From positions 28,969,879 through 29,033,878 of the forward strand of contig CAJQUN010000003.1 in assembly GCA_907163345.1 (NCBI GenBank): a DNA stretch of 64,000 bases, given 5' to 3'. Below the pieces are notes generated by a model. The model had not been told where the DNA came from and did no database searches. It saw nothing but the letters and a program-made list of their open reading frames with translations. The translations under genes and the position numbers were made by a program. This DNA comes from Haberlea rhodopensis. Lineage: Eukaryota > Streptophyta > Magnoliopsida > Lamiales > Gesneriaceae. Shown in pieces: positions 34,859 to 47,651 of the stretch (its first letter is position 1; the number at the start of each line of letters is the position of its first letter).

Positions 34859-35645
34859 CAAAGACCCTGGTATGTTCTCTATCCCATGTGTAATTAGGAC
34901 CATTAGGATTGAGCAGGCAATGCTCGATTTAGGATATTCCATTAATGTCATGCCTTACTCAATCTACACTCAACTGAAACCTGGACCTTTGAAAAGAAAT
35001 AACACTGTGATTCAATTAGCTGATAAGTCCACGGTTATACCTAGGGGGATAATAGAGGACGTACTTGTGCATGTAGAGAATTTAGTTTTCCCCGCCAATT
35101 TCTATGTCTTAGACATGGAAAATGGTGATCCATCTAGTCCCATTCTTTTAGAGAGACCATTCTTGAAAACATCAAAATCTATGATAGATGTGCTTAGCGG
35201 CATGTTAACAATGGAGTTTAATGGCGAGGTTGCAAAATTCAATATTTTTGAACCCATTAAAACTCATGAGCATTCTAGCTACGCTATTGATATAAATGAT
35301 GAATATGATTCTGATTTTGATAATAATGATGAATTGTGGGAGATGGGAAAGGCTACTGATGGCCTTGAAGAAAAAGGAGATATGGACTCACATCCTATGC
35401 ATACTTTTTATACCATTGCTTCCTTATCTATTCATGATACTGCTGACTCTCGCTCTTCTCACTTTCAGGATCGTAGCATTAAAAAGACACACCCCCCGGA
35501 TCTACCACAACAAGCCACAGATGTTGAAGGAGGAACACAGACTGAAGACGCCCACTCAAAGGCGAACAAACCGAAATTTAGAGGAGTTAAAAAGATATTG
35601 AGGTGGAAGAGGAAAGATAGAGCGACACCACATCACCCACCTTGA
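34859..35645 (+). pseudogene. Gag-protease of element A, part 2 (protease)
   Basis: Continues the A frame after E: CKDPGMFSIPCVI, then the protease with active-site LDLGYSINVMPYS, VIQLADKSTVIPRGIIEDV and LERPFLKTSKSMIDV. After an acidic linker the frame ends at 35643-35645 in a basic KFRGVKKILRWKRKD segment. Together with part 1 the ORF is 799 residues. No RT follows. Ends of normal Athila polyproteins look different, so this end marks the deletion that made A non-autonomous. Confidence 0.85.
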
Positions 35646-37055
35646 TAGAGGACTGGCGTCGGGCCACCGACGTTAAACAGAGGTGCTGCTTGGGAGGCAA
35701 CCCAAGGGGAGTTAGTTTCCTTTCTCCCTTTTATTTTCATTTTTATTGCTTTAGTAGTTAGACTTTTCTCTTTTCTTGTATTTTTGCTTTACATTGGGGA
35801 CAATGTAAGATTTAAGTATGGGGGAGGGATTAGTGGTGTGTTATTGTTTTTCTTATTTTAAAAAATACAAAAAAATTGAAAATTTGAGCTCATAGTTAGT
35901 AATGAACACACGCTTAGAATCACTAGCCCATGATGAAACCTAATTGATATCATGCATGCTTTTGAACATAGGTGAATTATTAACCTTGGAACACTTTGAA
36001 CACTAATGCAAATTTTGCTTTAACATAGTAGTTGAATATTTTGAGCACATTATTGTCATGACTTGTGAAGTGTGCATAGCTTAGTGAAGATTGTGTGAAC
36101 TTTGTGATATTCCTAAGAAGTCTCTAATACATGCTAGAACTTAACTACATGCTCTTTGAGGCGTATGTCTAGACTACTTGCAAACATCAAAGTGATATAG
36201 GCAATCGTTGATGCGTTTGAGCCTTTCAAGCCTACCATGTAAAGAAAATCAATCACTAGTACCCTTTTTGAGCTTTAATGCAAAAGAACAGTTGTATGCT
36301 AAGCATACAAAAGACCCCCATTCGACATTCTTTGACTAGCTTATCATCCTTCCCTCAATGAGCCTAAATATGAATTCTTTTCATACCTTTGAAGGGAGTA
36401 TGATGTGTTTCATTCACATGCACTTAAGTATTCAAGGATCAAAATGTTTGTGAGCTTCATTATGAAAAGAATGAAATGCATGAAAGAAAAGGGATGCCTT
36501 GAGAAAATAGATAAAAATATGACTCCAAGGGGAGCCAATGCACAAAAGAAGAAAAATGTTGAAATAAAAGTTGAGAAATTCAAGCAAGAAGAGAAGCTTT
36601 TAGTGTGCATATCATCATACTCTCTTGTTTGACATGTCTTTTTCCTTTCTTTCATAAGCCAATACCTAAGCCAAGCTACAAGCTAATAAAGACCTACTTG
36701 ATTTATGTTTGCAAAATGGCTAAGATAGTGGAGAAGAGTGTGCAAGTAAGCTTATACTTGTGTTAGTGTATGACTTGAACTATTGTGGATTTGCATCTTT
36801 TGGATCTATAATTTGTACACAACACTTGTTTATGACCACACACACACGTTCACTACTTTGTTAAGTATGAGATGTTTAGGGATTGAACTTGTTCCACTAT
36901 TAACTTCACCGCCTTTCATTACTATCCATGTTTAAAATTGTTGAGGCATTAAAGTGAGAACAAGTTAGTTTGTTATGATGCTATGAGCCAAGCAAAAATA
37001 TTATAGTTTTGTCTGATTTACTCGAGGTGGAGTAAAGAGTAAGTATGGGGGAGTT
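35646..37055 (+). other. Non-coding 3' region of element A
   Basis: 1.4 kb without a supported ORF. Starts with the CGTCGGGCCACCGACGTTAA and CTTGGGAGGCAACCCAAGG blocks, short inverted repeats common after the coding region of Athila-like elements, then CATTGGGGACAATGTAAGAT and TATGGGGGAGGG (about 35795-35826). The primer tract AAGTATGGGGGAG is at 37041-37053, just before the 3' LTR. Confidence 0.65.
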
Positions 37056-38036
37056 TGATGTGACTAAAAATAGACACATCTATTGCGTTTAATTGTTTAC
37101 GATTTGGTATGTTTTGATGGAGAATTTGATACATATGCTACCTAATCGTATATTTGTGTAATTGTAGGTGGAATCGAAGAATCGAGCTAACTAAGGCGAA
37201 TAAAGGTCAAGAAAAGCTTTGGAGCTAATAAGGACTCAATGTAGATCAAGAAAAAGGCTAAAAATGTAATTTTAGTGGAAGCGATCGACCGCATGAAGGA
37301 GGCAATCGATCGCCTTTGGACAGAAAGTTGAGCAACAAAATTTACGCTGCAGCGATCGATCGTGAGGATGAGGCGACCGATCGCCAAAACCCACTGGAGC
37401 CAAGCGATCGATCGCGAGAAAAGAAGCGATCAATCGCCTAAGGAATTTTGCCGAAAAAAATAAGCTAGCGATCGATCGCTACCTTATGGCGATCGATCGC
37501 CAGCTGTGTTTTGGAAAGTGTGGAGACTTGATTTCTTTCCTTTCCACATGGATTCTACCCTACTCCGTCAGCCTCCCTACCTCAATATAACTCAAAATTA
37601 GTCTCTTTGAGAGAGGATTCAGACCTTAGAACATAATTTTTAATTTTTAGAATAATTTTTCTTTCACTTGGTGTAAAGCGCTCGAAGAACAAAGACGGAA
37701 TCAACAAGCCGGAATCGTGCTTCGCTTTAGTAACTTTCTTTTCTATTGATTATTTGATGTTTTTAATACAATTTTTGTTAGTTTTAGATTTAGTTATGCA
37801 AGGCTAAATACTTTGATTCTTGGTTGAGGAATACTTGCCTTTGGAATAAAAATACTTGTGAAAATTTTGGTTTGATTGTTGAATTTTTAATTCAATTTCA
37901 ACTTGTTTTTCAGATTATGATTCTTATGATTATTGTGTTTGATTGATAGATTGATCACCTAGTAATCACATACATTATCTAATGATAATTGAGAAGCAAC
38001 TAAGATTGATAATTACCTGTTGTTGGTGTTATTAAA
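37056..38036 (+). mobile_element. 3' LTR of element A, first part
   Basis: Matches 10959 onward. Interrupted by B at 38037; the LTR resumes at 55423 and ends at 55909. Confidence 0.92.
37281..37501. repeat. Paired GCGATCGATCGC palindromes in A 3' LTR, four pairs
   Basis: Same four pairs as in the 5' LTR. Several arms are closer to the perfect 12-mer here (for example GCGACCGATCGC and the final GCGATCGATCGC). Confidence 0.9.
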
Positions 38037-39531
38037 TGTAAGTAATCCAACAAGCATACAACGCAGCGGAATTTAAAATTTTGGATTACTATAACCGCGG
38101 ATCTATACAAAGTTGTCATATCCGATAAAGGATTATAAGAGTCTCACCCTTGTAGCGTGTTTGAGCAGATTCCACGAAGCACCACGTTCAACGATTCCGA
38201 GTCACGAGCAACACCTCCAAGGTCTTGCCTCTACGGTATCCACACGATCAAATCGAACAAAGGGATAGTTTAAGAACAAGGTGCTAGATTTGTTCTTAAA
38301 CCGATACAAGAAGCACACTCGATTCACAATCAAAGGATGGCACGAAACTCACTCTTCCTCACGTCGACTATGAAGAAGTCGATAGAAGCAAGAGAGATGG
38401 CGGCCGTGTGCTATCTTGCTAGGTTCGAATGGTATGAAAAATTGTCCCACACAATTAATTATAACCTTGTTATTAAAAAGGCTTAATTAAAGTTTAAGAC
38501 TTTCTCAAAGTCTTATGGGCCCAAATCCATAATTTAATTAAGTTCTTTTAATCATTTAATTAAGACTCCTCTTAATTAATTAATTCATCCAATGAATTTA
38601 ATTTCCCTTCTTGATTTAATCTTTTTGTGCGACCCGATAGGATCTTGCAACTTTGGCAGTGACATAAAATCTCATTTTATGTCGCAAGCAATGAGCGGTA
38701 TCTAGCAACACATCAATGCTACCCAAATTACAAGAATGTCATTGACTCGACATAACCTAGGGACCGTGATAATATTAACCATGTAACTTAATCCCTTTGT
38801 CCATGTGTTTAGATTGAACACGAGTCATGTAATAGTCATACTCGTATATTCAATCTCTATTTCTTGATCCCCAAGTAGAACTAGAATAAACGAATAAGCT
38901 CGATATCACATATCGACTCATTCGAGCACGGCCATGCATTTTAGTCTTACTTGATCAAGGGCACAAACACTTCTCCTGTTATATAGGAGGGACAAATCCT
39001 GTCTTGATCAATCAACATCCCTCTACATAATTCGTAGTGTATCCAACAGTTGCCTTTATAGTTTACCCTGTTACAGGTAACGTTTGACAATATCAAGATA
39101 CATAACTCCTTATGTTGGGATCTCTGATGATCTCGAGTCATAAGGATTACATACATTATTATCACTATGAGAATTGCTTATGACACTCATATAACTATCC
39201 ATGTAGTATTCTCATGGTGGGTCTGTCCAGTACATTGTTCTCTAACATATACCCGTGTGTTGATTTGATATCTCATATCCATGAACAATTCATCAATCAA
39301 AACATACTAGTCTCAATGCATTATCATTATCCCGATTCATGATAATACTTGACTAGGGACAATCTTTAAGAACAATACAATATTATTCTAAGGACATTAA
39401 CTTATATATCAATTCATATTGCACAGATATTCGAATAATATATATAATAATGATTTGCCATTTATAAAATCATAAAACATTGTATGTCTTAAACAATCAT
39501 CTAATGACTTGTCTTAGGGCATATCCCAACA
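38037..39531 (-). mobile_element. 3' LTR of element B
   Basis: 1,495 bp, minus strand TGTTGGGATATGCCC...GGATTACTTACA. The purine tract AAGTGGGAGATT (39543-39532) precedes it. Confidence 0.9.
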
Positions 39532-39546
39532 AATCTCCCACTTGCA

Positions 39547-41487
39547 CTAAGACCAATCAGACATATACCTAATGCCTAGAGATCTAGTATGACGATCATG
39601 CTTCTGCTGTGACAGTGGCTTCGTCAATGGGTCAGATACATTATCATATGTTGTTACTTTGCATATTTTAACATCTCCCCTTTCAGCGATTTCTCGAATG
39701 AAATGAAAACGCCAAAGTATGTGCTTGGATCTTTGGTGAGATCTAGGTTCCTTAGCCAATGCGATCGCTCCATTGTTGTCACAATAGAGTTCTATCGGAT
39801 CTTTAATGCTAGGCACCACTCCAAGTTCAGAAATGAACTTCCTGATCCAAACAGCTTCCTTTGCTGCATCTGAGGCAGCAATGTACTCAGCTTCCGTTGT
39901 AGAATCGGATACTGTCTCTTGCTTTGAACTCTTCCAGCTCACAGCACCTCCATTTAGGCAATATACATATCCAGATTGCGATCGATAATCATCTTTGTCG
40001 GTTTGGAAGCTTGCATCAGTGTAACCCATTACATTGAGCTCTTCATCACCTCCATAAATCAAGAATGTATCCTTAGTTCTTCTCAAGTACTTCAGGATAT
40101 TCTTGACTGCAATCCAGTGACCTTCACCTGGATCAACTTGATACCTGCTCGTCATGCTCAAAGCATACGATACATCGGGATGAGTACATATCATGGCATA
40201 CATGATAGATCCAATAGCTGACGCATATGGAATCTTACTCATGCGTTGTCTCTCATCTGGTGTTGAAGGACACTGTTCCTTTGAGAGATAAATTCCATGT
40301 GTCATAGGCACGAATCCTTTCTTTGATTCTTGCATGCTAAACCGTTTTAGCACTTTGTCTATGTATGTACTTTGACTTAGGCCAAGTAATCTTCTTGATC
40401 TATCTCTATAGATCTTGATTCCTAATACATAGGTGGTTTCACCCAAGTCTTTCATAGAAAAGCAATTCCCTAGCCAAATCTTTACAGATTGTAAGGCAGG
40501 GATATCATTCTCAATGAGAAGTATGTCATCTACATACAATATTAGGAAGATAATTATGCTCCCACTGACCTTCTTGTAGACACAAGGTTGATCTACGTTT
40601 TTGATGAAACCAAACTCTTTGACTGCATCATCAAAATGAAGATTCCAACTCCGAGAAGGTTGCTTCAATCCATAAATGGATCGTTGTAGCTTGCATATCT
40701 TTCCAGCATCCTTTGGATCGACAAAACCCTCGGGCTGTGTCATGTACACATCCTCAAGCAGATTTCCATTAAGGAAAGCTGTTTTGACATCCATCTGCCA
40801 GATTTCATAATCATGAAATGCAGCTATTGCAAGTAAGATCCTAATGGATTTAACCATGGCAACTGGTGAAAAAGTTTCATCATAGTCAATACCATGAATT
40901 TGTTTGAAACCTTTAGCTACCAGTCGACCTTTATAGGTTTGTACATTACCATCCATGTCGGTCTTCTTCTTGAAAATCCATTTGCACCCTATGGGTCTCA
41001 CCCCTTCAGGTGGGTCAACCAAAGTCCATACTTGGTTTGCATACATGGATTCCATCTCAGATTTCATGGCTTCTTGCCATTTATCAGAATCAGTGCCCAT
41101 TATAGCTTGTTGATAAGATGACGGCTCATCCTCATCAATAAATAGTAAGTCACCTTGTTGAGTCACAAGAAATCCATATCTCTGTGGCTCCCAGTGTTCT
41201 CTTACAGACCTACGTTGGGCTTGTGTCTCTTGAGCAGGCACTTTATCCACAACATCTTGTGGTGTCTGCTCTGTTTCCATCTCAATATCATGTTCAATGT
41301 TTTCTTGTGGTTGAACTTCACTAAGTTCTATTTGTCTCCCACTGGTTTTTCTAGAAATAAATTCTCTTTCAAGAAAGACACCAGTCCGAGCAACAACTAC
41401 TTTGTTCTCGGTGGGATAATAGAAATAGTATCCTTTCGTTTCCTTAGGATACCCCCACAAATAAACACTTATCAGATTTGGGTCCAA
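39547..41487 (-). pseudogene. Integrase end, RT and RNase H of element B
   Basis: 646 open codons. RT has IWQMDVKTAFLNG and YVDDILLIEND. RNase H has GYTDASFQTD, STTEAEYIAASDAAKEA and LYCDNNGAIALA, ending in a DPLTKPLSQQKH-type tail and a stop. A run of G near 41455 carries one extra base relative to D and shifts it against the upstream frame. Confidence 0.9.
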
Positions 41488-41701
41488 GTTTGTTAGAGAC
41501 TTGACGTCTCACGAAAGCCTCACAACCCCAAATCTTCATAAAAGACATACTAGGACGCTTCCCAGTCCATATCTCATATGGTGTCTTTTCCACTGATTTA
41601 GATGGAACACGGTTCAGTATGAATATTGCTGTTTCTAAAGCATGTCCCCAAAAGGATATCGGAAGATCTGCATGACTCATCATTGATCTAACCATGTCCA
41701 A
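41444..41701 (-). pseudogene. Integrase middle segment of element B
   Basis: Short frame between two frameshifts: the MVRSMMSHADLPISFWGHA...KTPYEIWTGKRPS...CLFVG part of integrase. Bounded by a one-base loss near 41736 and a one-base gain near 41455, both judged against D. Confidence 0.85.
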
Positions 41702-42771
41702 CGAGGTTCGATTTCTCCTCTTGGATCACCATTCCATTGTGGAGTATACGGAGGAGTGAGTTGTGGGACTATCCCACACTCCTTTAGATAGTCATGAAAC
41801 TCTTGGCTTAAGTATTCACCTCCTCGATCTGATCGAAGGATTTTGATACTTTTGCCAAGTTGGTTTTGTACTTCATTCTTGAAATCTTTGAACTTTTCAA
41901 AGGTTTCATGCTTATGCTTCATTAGGTACACATACCCATATCTACTGAGGTCATCAGTAAATGTAACGAAGTATTGAAAACCACCTCTAGCTTGTGTACT
42001 TATTAGCCCACATACATCACTATGTATTAGTCCCAATAAAACATTTGCCCTTTCAACATGTCCCTTGAATTGGGCTTTAGTCATCTTGCCCATTAAACAA
42101 GATTCACATGTTTCATATGATTCAAAATCAAATGAATCCAATACTCCATCCTTATGAAGTTTTGATATGCGATTCTCGTTTATATGACCCAAGCGACAAT
42201 GCCAGAGATAAGTTGGATTAGAATCATTATTCTTAATCCTTTTAGTATTTATGTTATAGACAGGCATATCAAGATTTAATACATAAAGACCATTAATCAT
42301 TTGTGCACTAGCATAAAACATATCATTTAAATAAATGGAACAACAATTGTTCTTTATAATAAATGAATATCCAAACTTGTCCAAACAAGAAATAGAGATA
42401 ATGTTTTTGGTAATAGACGGCACAAAATAACAGTCTTTCAAAATCAATGATAAACCAGAAGGCAAAGATAAATGGTAATCTCCTATAGCTAATGCAGCAA
42501 CTCTTGCTCCATTTCCAACTCGGAGATCAACTTCACCTTTCGCCAACGTCCTACTCCTTATGAGATCCTGCACATTTACACAAATGTGAGATCCACATCC
42601 AGTATCTAATACCCAAGATGAAGAAGTAGATAAATTGACTTCTATAACAAAAATACATGAAGTTGAAGTCACACTTCTTTTCGTCTTCTTAAGATCCTCC
42701 AGATATACTTTGCAGTTTCTTTTCCAATGACCGGTCTCACCGCAATGGAAACAATTTCCCTCTTTTGCCAC
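41680..42771 (-). pseudogene. Gag zinc knuckle, protease and integrase core of element B
   Basis: CFHCGETGHWKRNC, protease WVLDTGCGSHIC, integrase HCRLGHINEN...CESCLMGK, SDVCGL and SDRGGEY. In frame with the gag ORF upstream but separated by a TGA at 42861-42859. Confidence 0.88.
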
Positions 42772-42858
42772 TCCTCCCTTTGGCTTTAGTGCAGAAGCAT
42801 GTGGTTTAGACTTAACAAGGACCTTCTTGTTCTTCTTGAAGCTTTTAGCTTTAGTCTT

Positions 42859-43515
42859 TCATTTGCTCTTATTCACAATAAGAACATTTGTAGGCTTAGA
42901 CTTCTTGCTGTTTGCTTCAAAGGTTCTAAGTATGCCAAGTAATTGTGGTAGAGTCTTTTCAATTTCAATCATATTGTAATTCAAGACAAATTGACTGAAG
43001 CTTTCAGGCAACGATTGCAAGATCACGTCAGTGGCCAACTCTTGGTCCAAAGGAAAACCCAGCTTCTCCAGATTCTCAATATACCCAATCATCTTGAGTA
43101 CATGAGTTCCAACTAGACTTCCTTCTACCATTCTACACTGGAACAACGCTTTAGAGACGTCATACCTCTCTTGTCTTGCTTGTTGTTGGTACAGTTGCTT
43201 TAGATGCTCGATCATATCGAACGCCTCCATTTCCTCATGTTGCTTCTGAAGCTCAGAGTTCATGGTGGCAAGCATAAGGCACCCAACATCAAGTGCGTCA
43301 TTTTGATGCTTCTTGTAAGCATCTTTATCGGCCTTAGCAGCCGTCAGGGGAGGTTCCTCAGCAGGTAAGGGTTCCTCTAGGACATATTGCTTCTTTTCTT
43401 GTTTGAGGACTATCCTCAAGTTCCTATACCAGTCTAGGAAATTTGTCCCATTTAATTTGTCCTTCTCAAGGACCGATCGCAGTGATAATGTGCTTGTTAC
43501 GTTGTTAGTTGCCAT
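42859..43515 (-). pseudogene. Gag of element B
   Basis: MATNNVTSTLSLRSVLEKDK start identical to D. 218 codons to a TGA (42861-42859) in the basic stretch before the zinc knuckle; D is open at this point. Confidence 0.88.
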
Positions 43516-45220
43516 GGATATCTATAATATAAATATGCAAAATAAGTTTATGATTTAATCATTTAATATGGTCTTATATTAAATGACACTCCCACTATTT
43601 TGTTTAAAATTATCAACCCTCGAAACCTTTAGTGGGCCAAGATCCATATTTCACCTAATCTTGAGTTAGCTTTGGCTAATCGCCCAAGACTCGGTTATTT
43701 AGGTAGACAACACTTTGTCAATTACATCACATGTAATTCTTGGATAGTTGGACGAACAACGCTTTGTTCAAATTCATCAAATGAATTATTATCCAACTCC
43801 ATGCCTCTAGATTCCCAATCCTATTGAGATAACCTAGTTAAGACGTACCCAATTTAAAGTATAACGGATATCACTATTATCCTTTCGCGCCTTACCAAGA
43901 TTGACACGGTGCTTTGCTTTGGCAAACCCACACATGTACAATCGAAGTTTTGACGAGTACTTTTAATTTTGGAAGGCATCTAAAACTTAATATTTTAGAG
44001 GGATTTATTGATCTCATGATTTATTGATAATTTAAAATATGTCCACTACATATACGCATATACATATCTACACATATGTATAATAAAAGTATCAATCTAA
44101 AACATAAGATAAACCATGCATCACATACATCAACATAAATTAAACGTGGCATGGTTATAGCCCCTACTAATGATTTTCTCAGGCCAATGAGAAAATCCTA
44201 AGAGTCAACCTAAGGTAACTTCACAAGCACCTTCCTTTGGCTCCAAATTGTGAATGGCCTCCTCATCCCGGCACCATGCTCCATCTTCATTGATCACCAT
44301 CAATAAAATAAACTATACTATATAACATTTACAAGATATAGAGAATTCCTCGAGTCACATTCGAGGGGAACGTAGGGGAGGGATAACATTTAGAAAAATA
44401 ATAGAGAAGGCACGACTCGCAGGTCGTATTATAAATTACAAACATTCACAAATCCTATCTAATAGGTCAAAGGGCTATAACCATGCACCATGCTCAAACA
44501 ACACATAAACATGCTAACAATTTAATTAATTAAATTCTAAACATTTAAAATTTAATCTAATTAAAACTGTAAAATAAAATTTTGGAAATTTATCGTACGC
44601 TAGGGACATCACATACCACGAACTTATGCGACTAAACCACGAACCACCATGGTTTGAACCAACCTAACCACACACGGCTGGACCAATCATGGGCCTAGGG
44701 TTCGAAACCCTAGCCCAAGACGTGGTCAGTGCCACGCGTGTCCGTGCGGCGCCGCTAGGGTTCCAAACCCTAGCCGCCTTGTACCATTTTAGTTTCCATC
44801 GAGCCACATGGTTCGAAATTTTTTAAACCATGAGCCACGGTCCAACCATCTTGCATGGCATTAAAATTATCGAGCCAAAAGAGTTCCAAACTCAAGCCAT
44901 GTTTCGACACCTCCATGCACGAACATGAGCCGCAACGGCTAGACCATCTCGAGCCAAGGGTTCGAAAACCCTAGCCCTCATGTGGCCGCCGTGGGTCAAG
45001 TTGATGGTGGTGACCGAACCATCTTGCTATGGGCTCGGTTTTGGGCCTTCATGTATCGTATACAATAAACTTCAATTATATCAAATATAATTTTACGATA
45101 ATTTCACAAACTCGATTTACTCATATCATATATGATTATATACAGTTTTACTGGCATGCAATACAAATCTAAATATGATAAACAATTAACCATATAAATC
45201 CGATATGAGCTTTATACACG
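43516..45220 (-). other. Long leader of element B
   Basis: About 1.7 kb between PBS and gag, alignable with the D leader. No ORF. Near-palindromes CCTAGGGTTCGAAACCCTAG (about 44694-44714), CTAGGGTTCCAAACCCTAG (about 44755-44773) and AAGGGTTCGAAAACCCTAG (about 44956-44974) are kept. Confidence 0.75.
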
Positions 45221-45232
45221 GCTCTGATACCA
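45221..45232 (-). other. PBS of element B, tRNA-iMet
   Basis: TGGTATCAGAGC on the minus strand, one base from the 5' LTR. Confidence 0.9.
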
Positions 45233-45233
45233 C

Positions 45234-46311
45234 TGTAAGTAATCCAACAAGCATACAATGCAGCATAATTTAAAAATTTGGATTACTATAACCGTGGATC
45301 TATACAAAGTTGTCATATCGGATAAAGGATTATAAGAGTCTCACCCTTGTAGCGTGTTTGAGCAGATTCCACGAAGCACCACGTTCAACGATTCCGAGTC
45401 ACGAGCAACACCTCCAAGGTCTTGCCTCTACGGTATCCACACGATCAAATCGAACAAATGGATAGTTTAAGAACAAGGTGCTAGATTTGTTCTTAAACCG
45501 ATACAAGAAGCACACTCGATTCACAATCAAAGGATGGCACGAAACTCACTCTTCCTCACGTCGACTATGAAGAAGTCGAGAGAAGCAAGAGAGATGGCGG
45601 CCGTGTGCTATCTTGCTAGGTTCAAATGGTATGAAAAATTGTCCCACACAATTAATTATAACCTTGTTATTAAAAAGGCTTAATTAAAGTTTAAGACTTT
45701 CTCAAAGTCTTATGGGCCCAAACCCATAATTTAATTAAGTTCTTTTAATCATTTAATTAAGACTCCTCTTAATTAATTAATTCATCCAATGAATTTAATT
45801 TCCCTTCTTGATTTAATCTTTTTGTACGACCCGATAGGATCTTGCAACGTTGGCAGTGACATAAAATCTCATTTTATGTCGCAAGCAATGAGCGGTATCT
45901 AGCAACACATCAATGCTACCCAAATTACAAGAATGTCATTGACTCGACATAACCTAGGGACCGTGATAATATTAACCATGTAACTTAATCCCTTTGTCCA
46001 TGTGTTTAGATTGAACACGAGTCATGGAATAGTCATACTAGTATATTCAATCTCTATTTCTTGATCCCCAAGTAGAACAAGAATAAACGAATAAGCTCGA
46101 TATCACATATCGACTCATTCGAGCACGGCCATGCATTTTAGTCTTACTTGATCAAGGGCCCAAACACTTCTCCTGTAATATAGGAGGGACAAATCCTGTC
46201 TTGATCAATCAACATCCCTCTACATAATTCGTAGTGTATCCAATAGTTGCCTTTATAGTTTACCCTGTTACAGGTAACGTTTGACAATATCAAGATACAT
46301 AACTCCTTATG
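45234..46311 (-). mobile_element. 5' LTR of element B, inner part
   Basis: Interrupted by C. The outer part resumes at 54996-55417, of which 54996-55000 (TTATG) is the duplicated target. Confidence 0.9.
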
Positions 46312-46745
46312 TGTAGGGTCTTCCTACCGTAACATCATAATGATAACATATTAGGGACTAAACATGCATTAATAACGTCTAAAGGTTCAGGTTGTAATTT
46401 GAGCTATTAAGATTACAGGCCAAAAATGAAATTTCAAAACCTAATTAATTACATTCTCAAATGAATGTTAAGGCGATAGAATTATACTACTCCTAGAGTA
46501 GAGACTATCCAAAAAAATCCTGTATCCTAACTTCTTTCATGCTCCTCATAGCTCACTGCCTCAACCCGGCCCTTAGTCCTTTAGTCCAAAAGTGTACCTA
46601 CAGGGACAACGCATCGTGAGCATACAAATATTTACTTAACATCATGTTAAAAGACATAACAGTAAATGCATTATATCATAGTTAAGTAAAAGTTATTGGT
46701 CGTTCTTTAACTTCTTTTGTTGTCCCTGATTCTCGTTCATGTATA

Positions 46746-47000
46746 ATGGCATCTTACCCCATTGTATGGCATCTTACCATAACATAAACATCGTGTGGCA
46801 TCTTACCACATGGGCATCTTACCCAATCGTATGGCGTCTTACCATACCATAAACATCGTGTGGCATCTTACCACTTGGGCATCTTACCCAATCATATACA
46901 TCGGGTGGCATCTTACCACATGGGCATCTTACCCAATCATATACCTCGGGTGGCATCTTACCACATGGGCATCTTACCCAATCATATGGCATCTTACCAT
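46746..47000. repeat. CATCTTACC minisatellite in C 3' LTR
   Basis: Tandem units of about 45 bp combining TGGCATCTTACCA, CATGGGCATCTTACCCAAT and CATATACATCGGG. The 5' LTR has a near-identical block at about 53534-53787. Confidence 0.85.
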
Positions 47001-47039
47001 ATCATACACATCGTATCATTAAATAAACATCGTATAAAC

Positions 47040-47232
47040 ATTATCATAACCTTACTTATCACAATCATCATCATAAATATCATCCTCATAAACTTACTTA
47101 TCATAATCATCATCATAAACATCATCATCATAAACTTACTTATCCTAATCATCATCATAACAATCATCATCATAAACTTACTTATCATAATCATCATCAT
47201 AAACTTACTTATCACAATTATCATCATAAACA
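47040..47232. repeat. AT-rich CATCAT repeat in C 3' LTR
   Basis: Units around AAACTTACTTATCATAATCATCATCAT, 33-42 bp, about six copies. The 5' LTR has fewer (about 53833-53975), part of the length difference between the two LTRs. Confidence 0.85.
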
Positions 47233-47444
47233 TCATATGTAGGAATATGGTTTACCGTCCGATGCCCGTACGTTTCTTACGTACCTTAATCCCAAAAGTG
47301 GAGGAGTTGGAGAACTTTATCTCCTCGAAGTTGTGGGTACCTGGGACGGTTCTACACAACCATACAAATAGATATTAGAAGCTAATTATAGTTCCATATC
47401 CAAAAACCCCACAAAAACATCAAAAACACATATTTATGTGTCTC

Positions 47445-47651
47445 GCGATCGATCGCTGGGTTGTCCCAATCGATCGCGAGATCACACTGTCCGTTGGTGA
47501 AATTTTGAGTCTTCGGCGATCGATCGCCACTTTTGGCGCGATCGATCGCCAGCTCGCCGATCGATCGCCCAAAAGTGGCGATCGATCGCCAAATGCTACT
47601 GGTGCGCACTGGAGGCTCGCGATCGATCGCCAAAAACGGGCGATCGATCGC
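47445..47651. repeat. Paired GCGATCGATCGC palindromes in C 3' LTR, four pairs
   Basis: Pairs with spacers of 10, 10, 9 and 9 bp. Most arms are perfect GCGATCGATCGC, better kept than in A or G. Confidence 0.92.

Noticed and set aside
36405..36632. Lys-rich open frame in the 3' region of A
   Set aside because: Short, no domain, and located in the usual non-coding 3' part between protease and LTR.
46994..47236. Minus-strand open frame rich in Met and Ile (and similar frames near 53781-53981)
   Set aside because: It is only the translation of the CATCAT/AATCATCAT repeat in the LTR of C.
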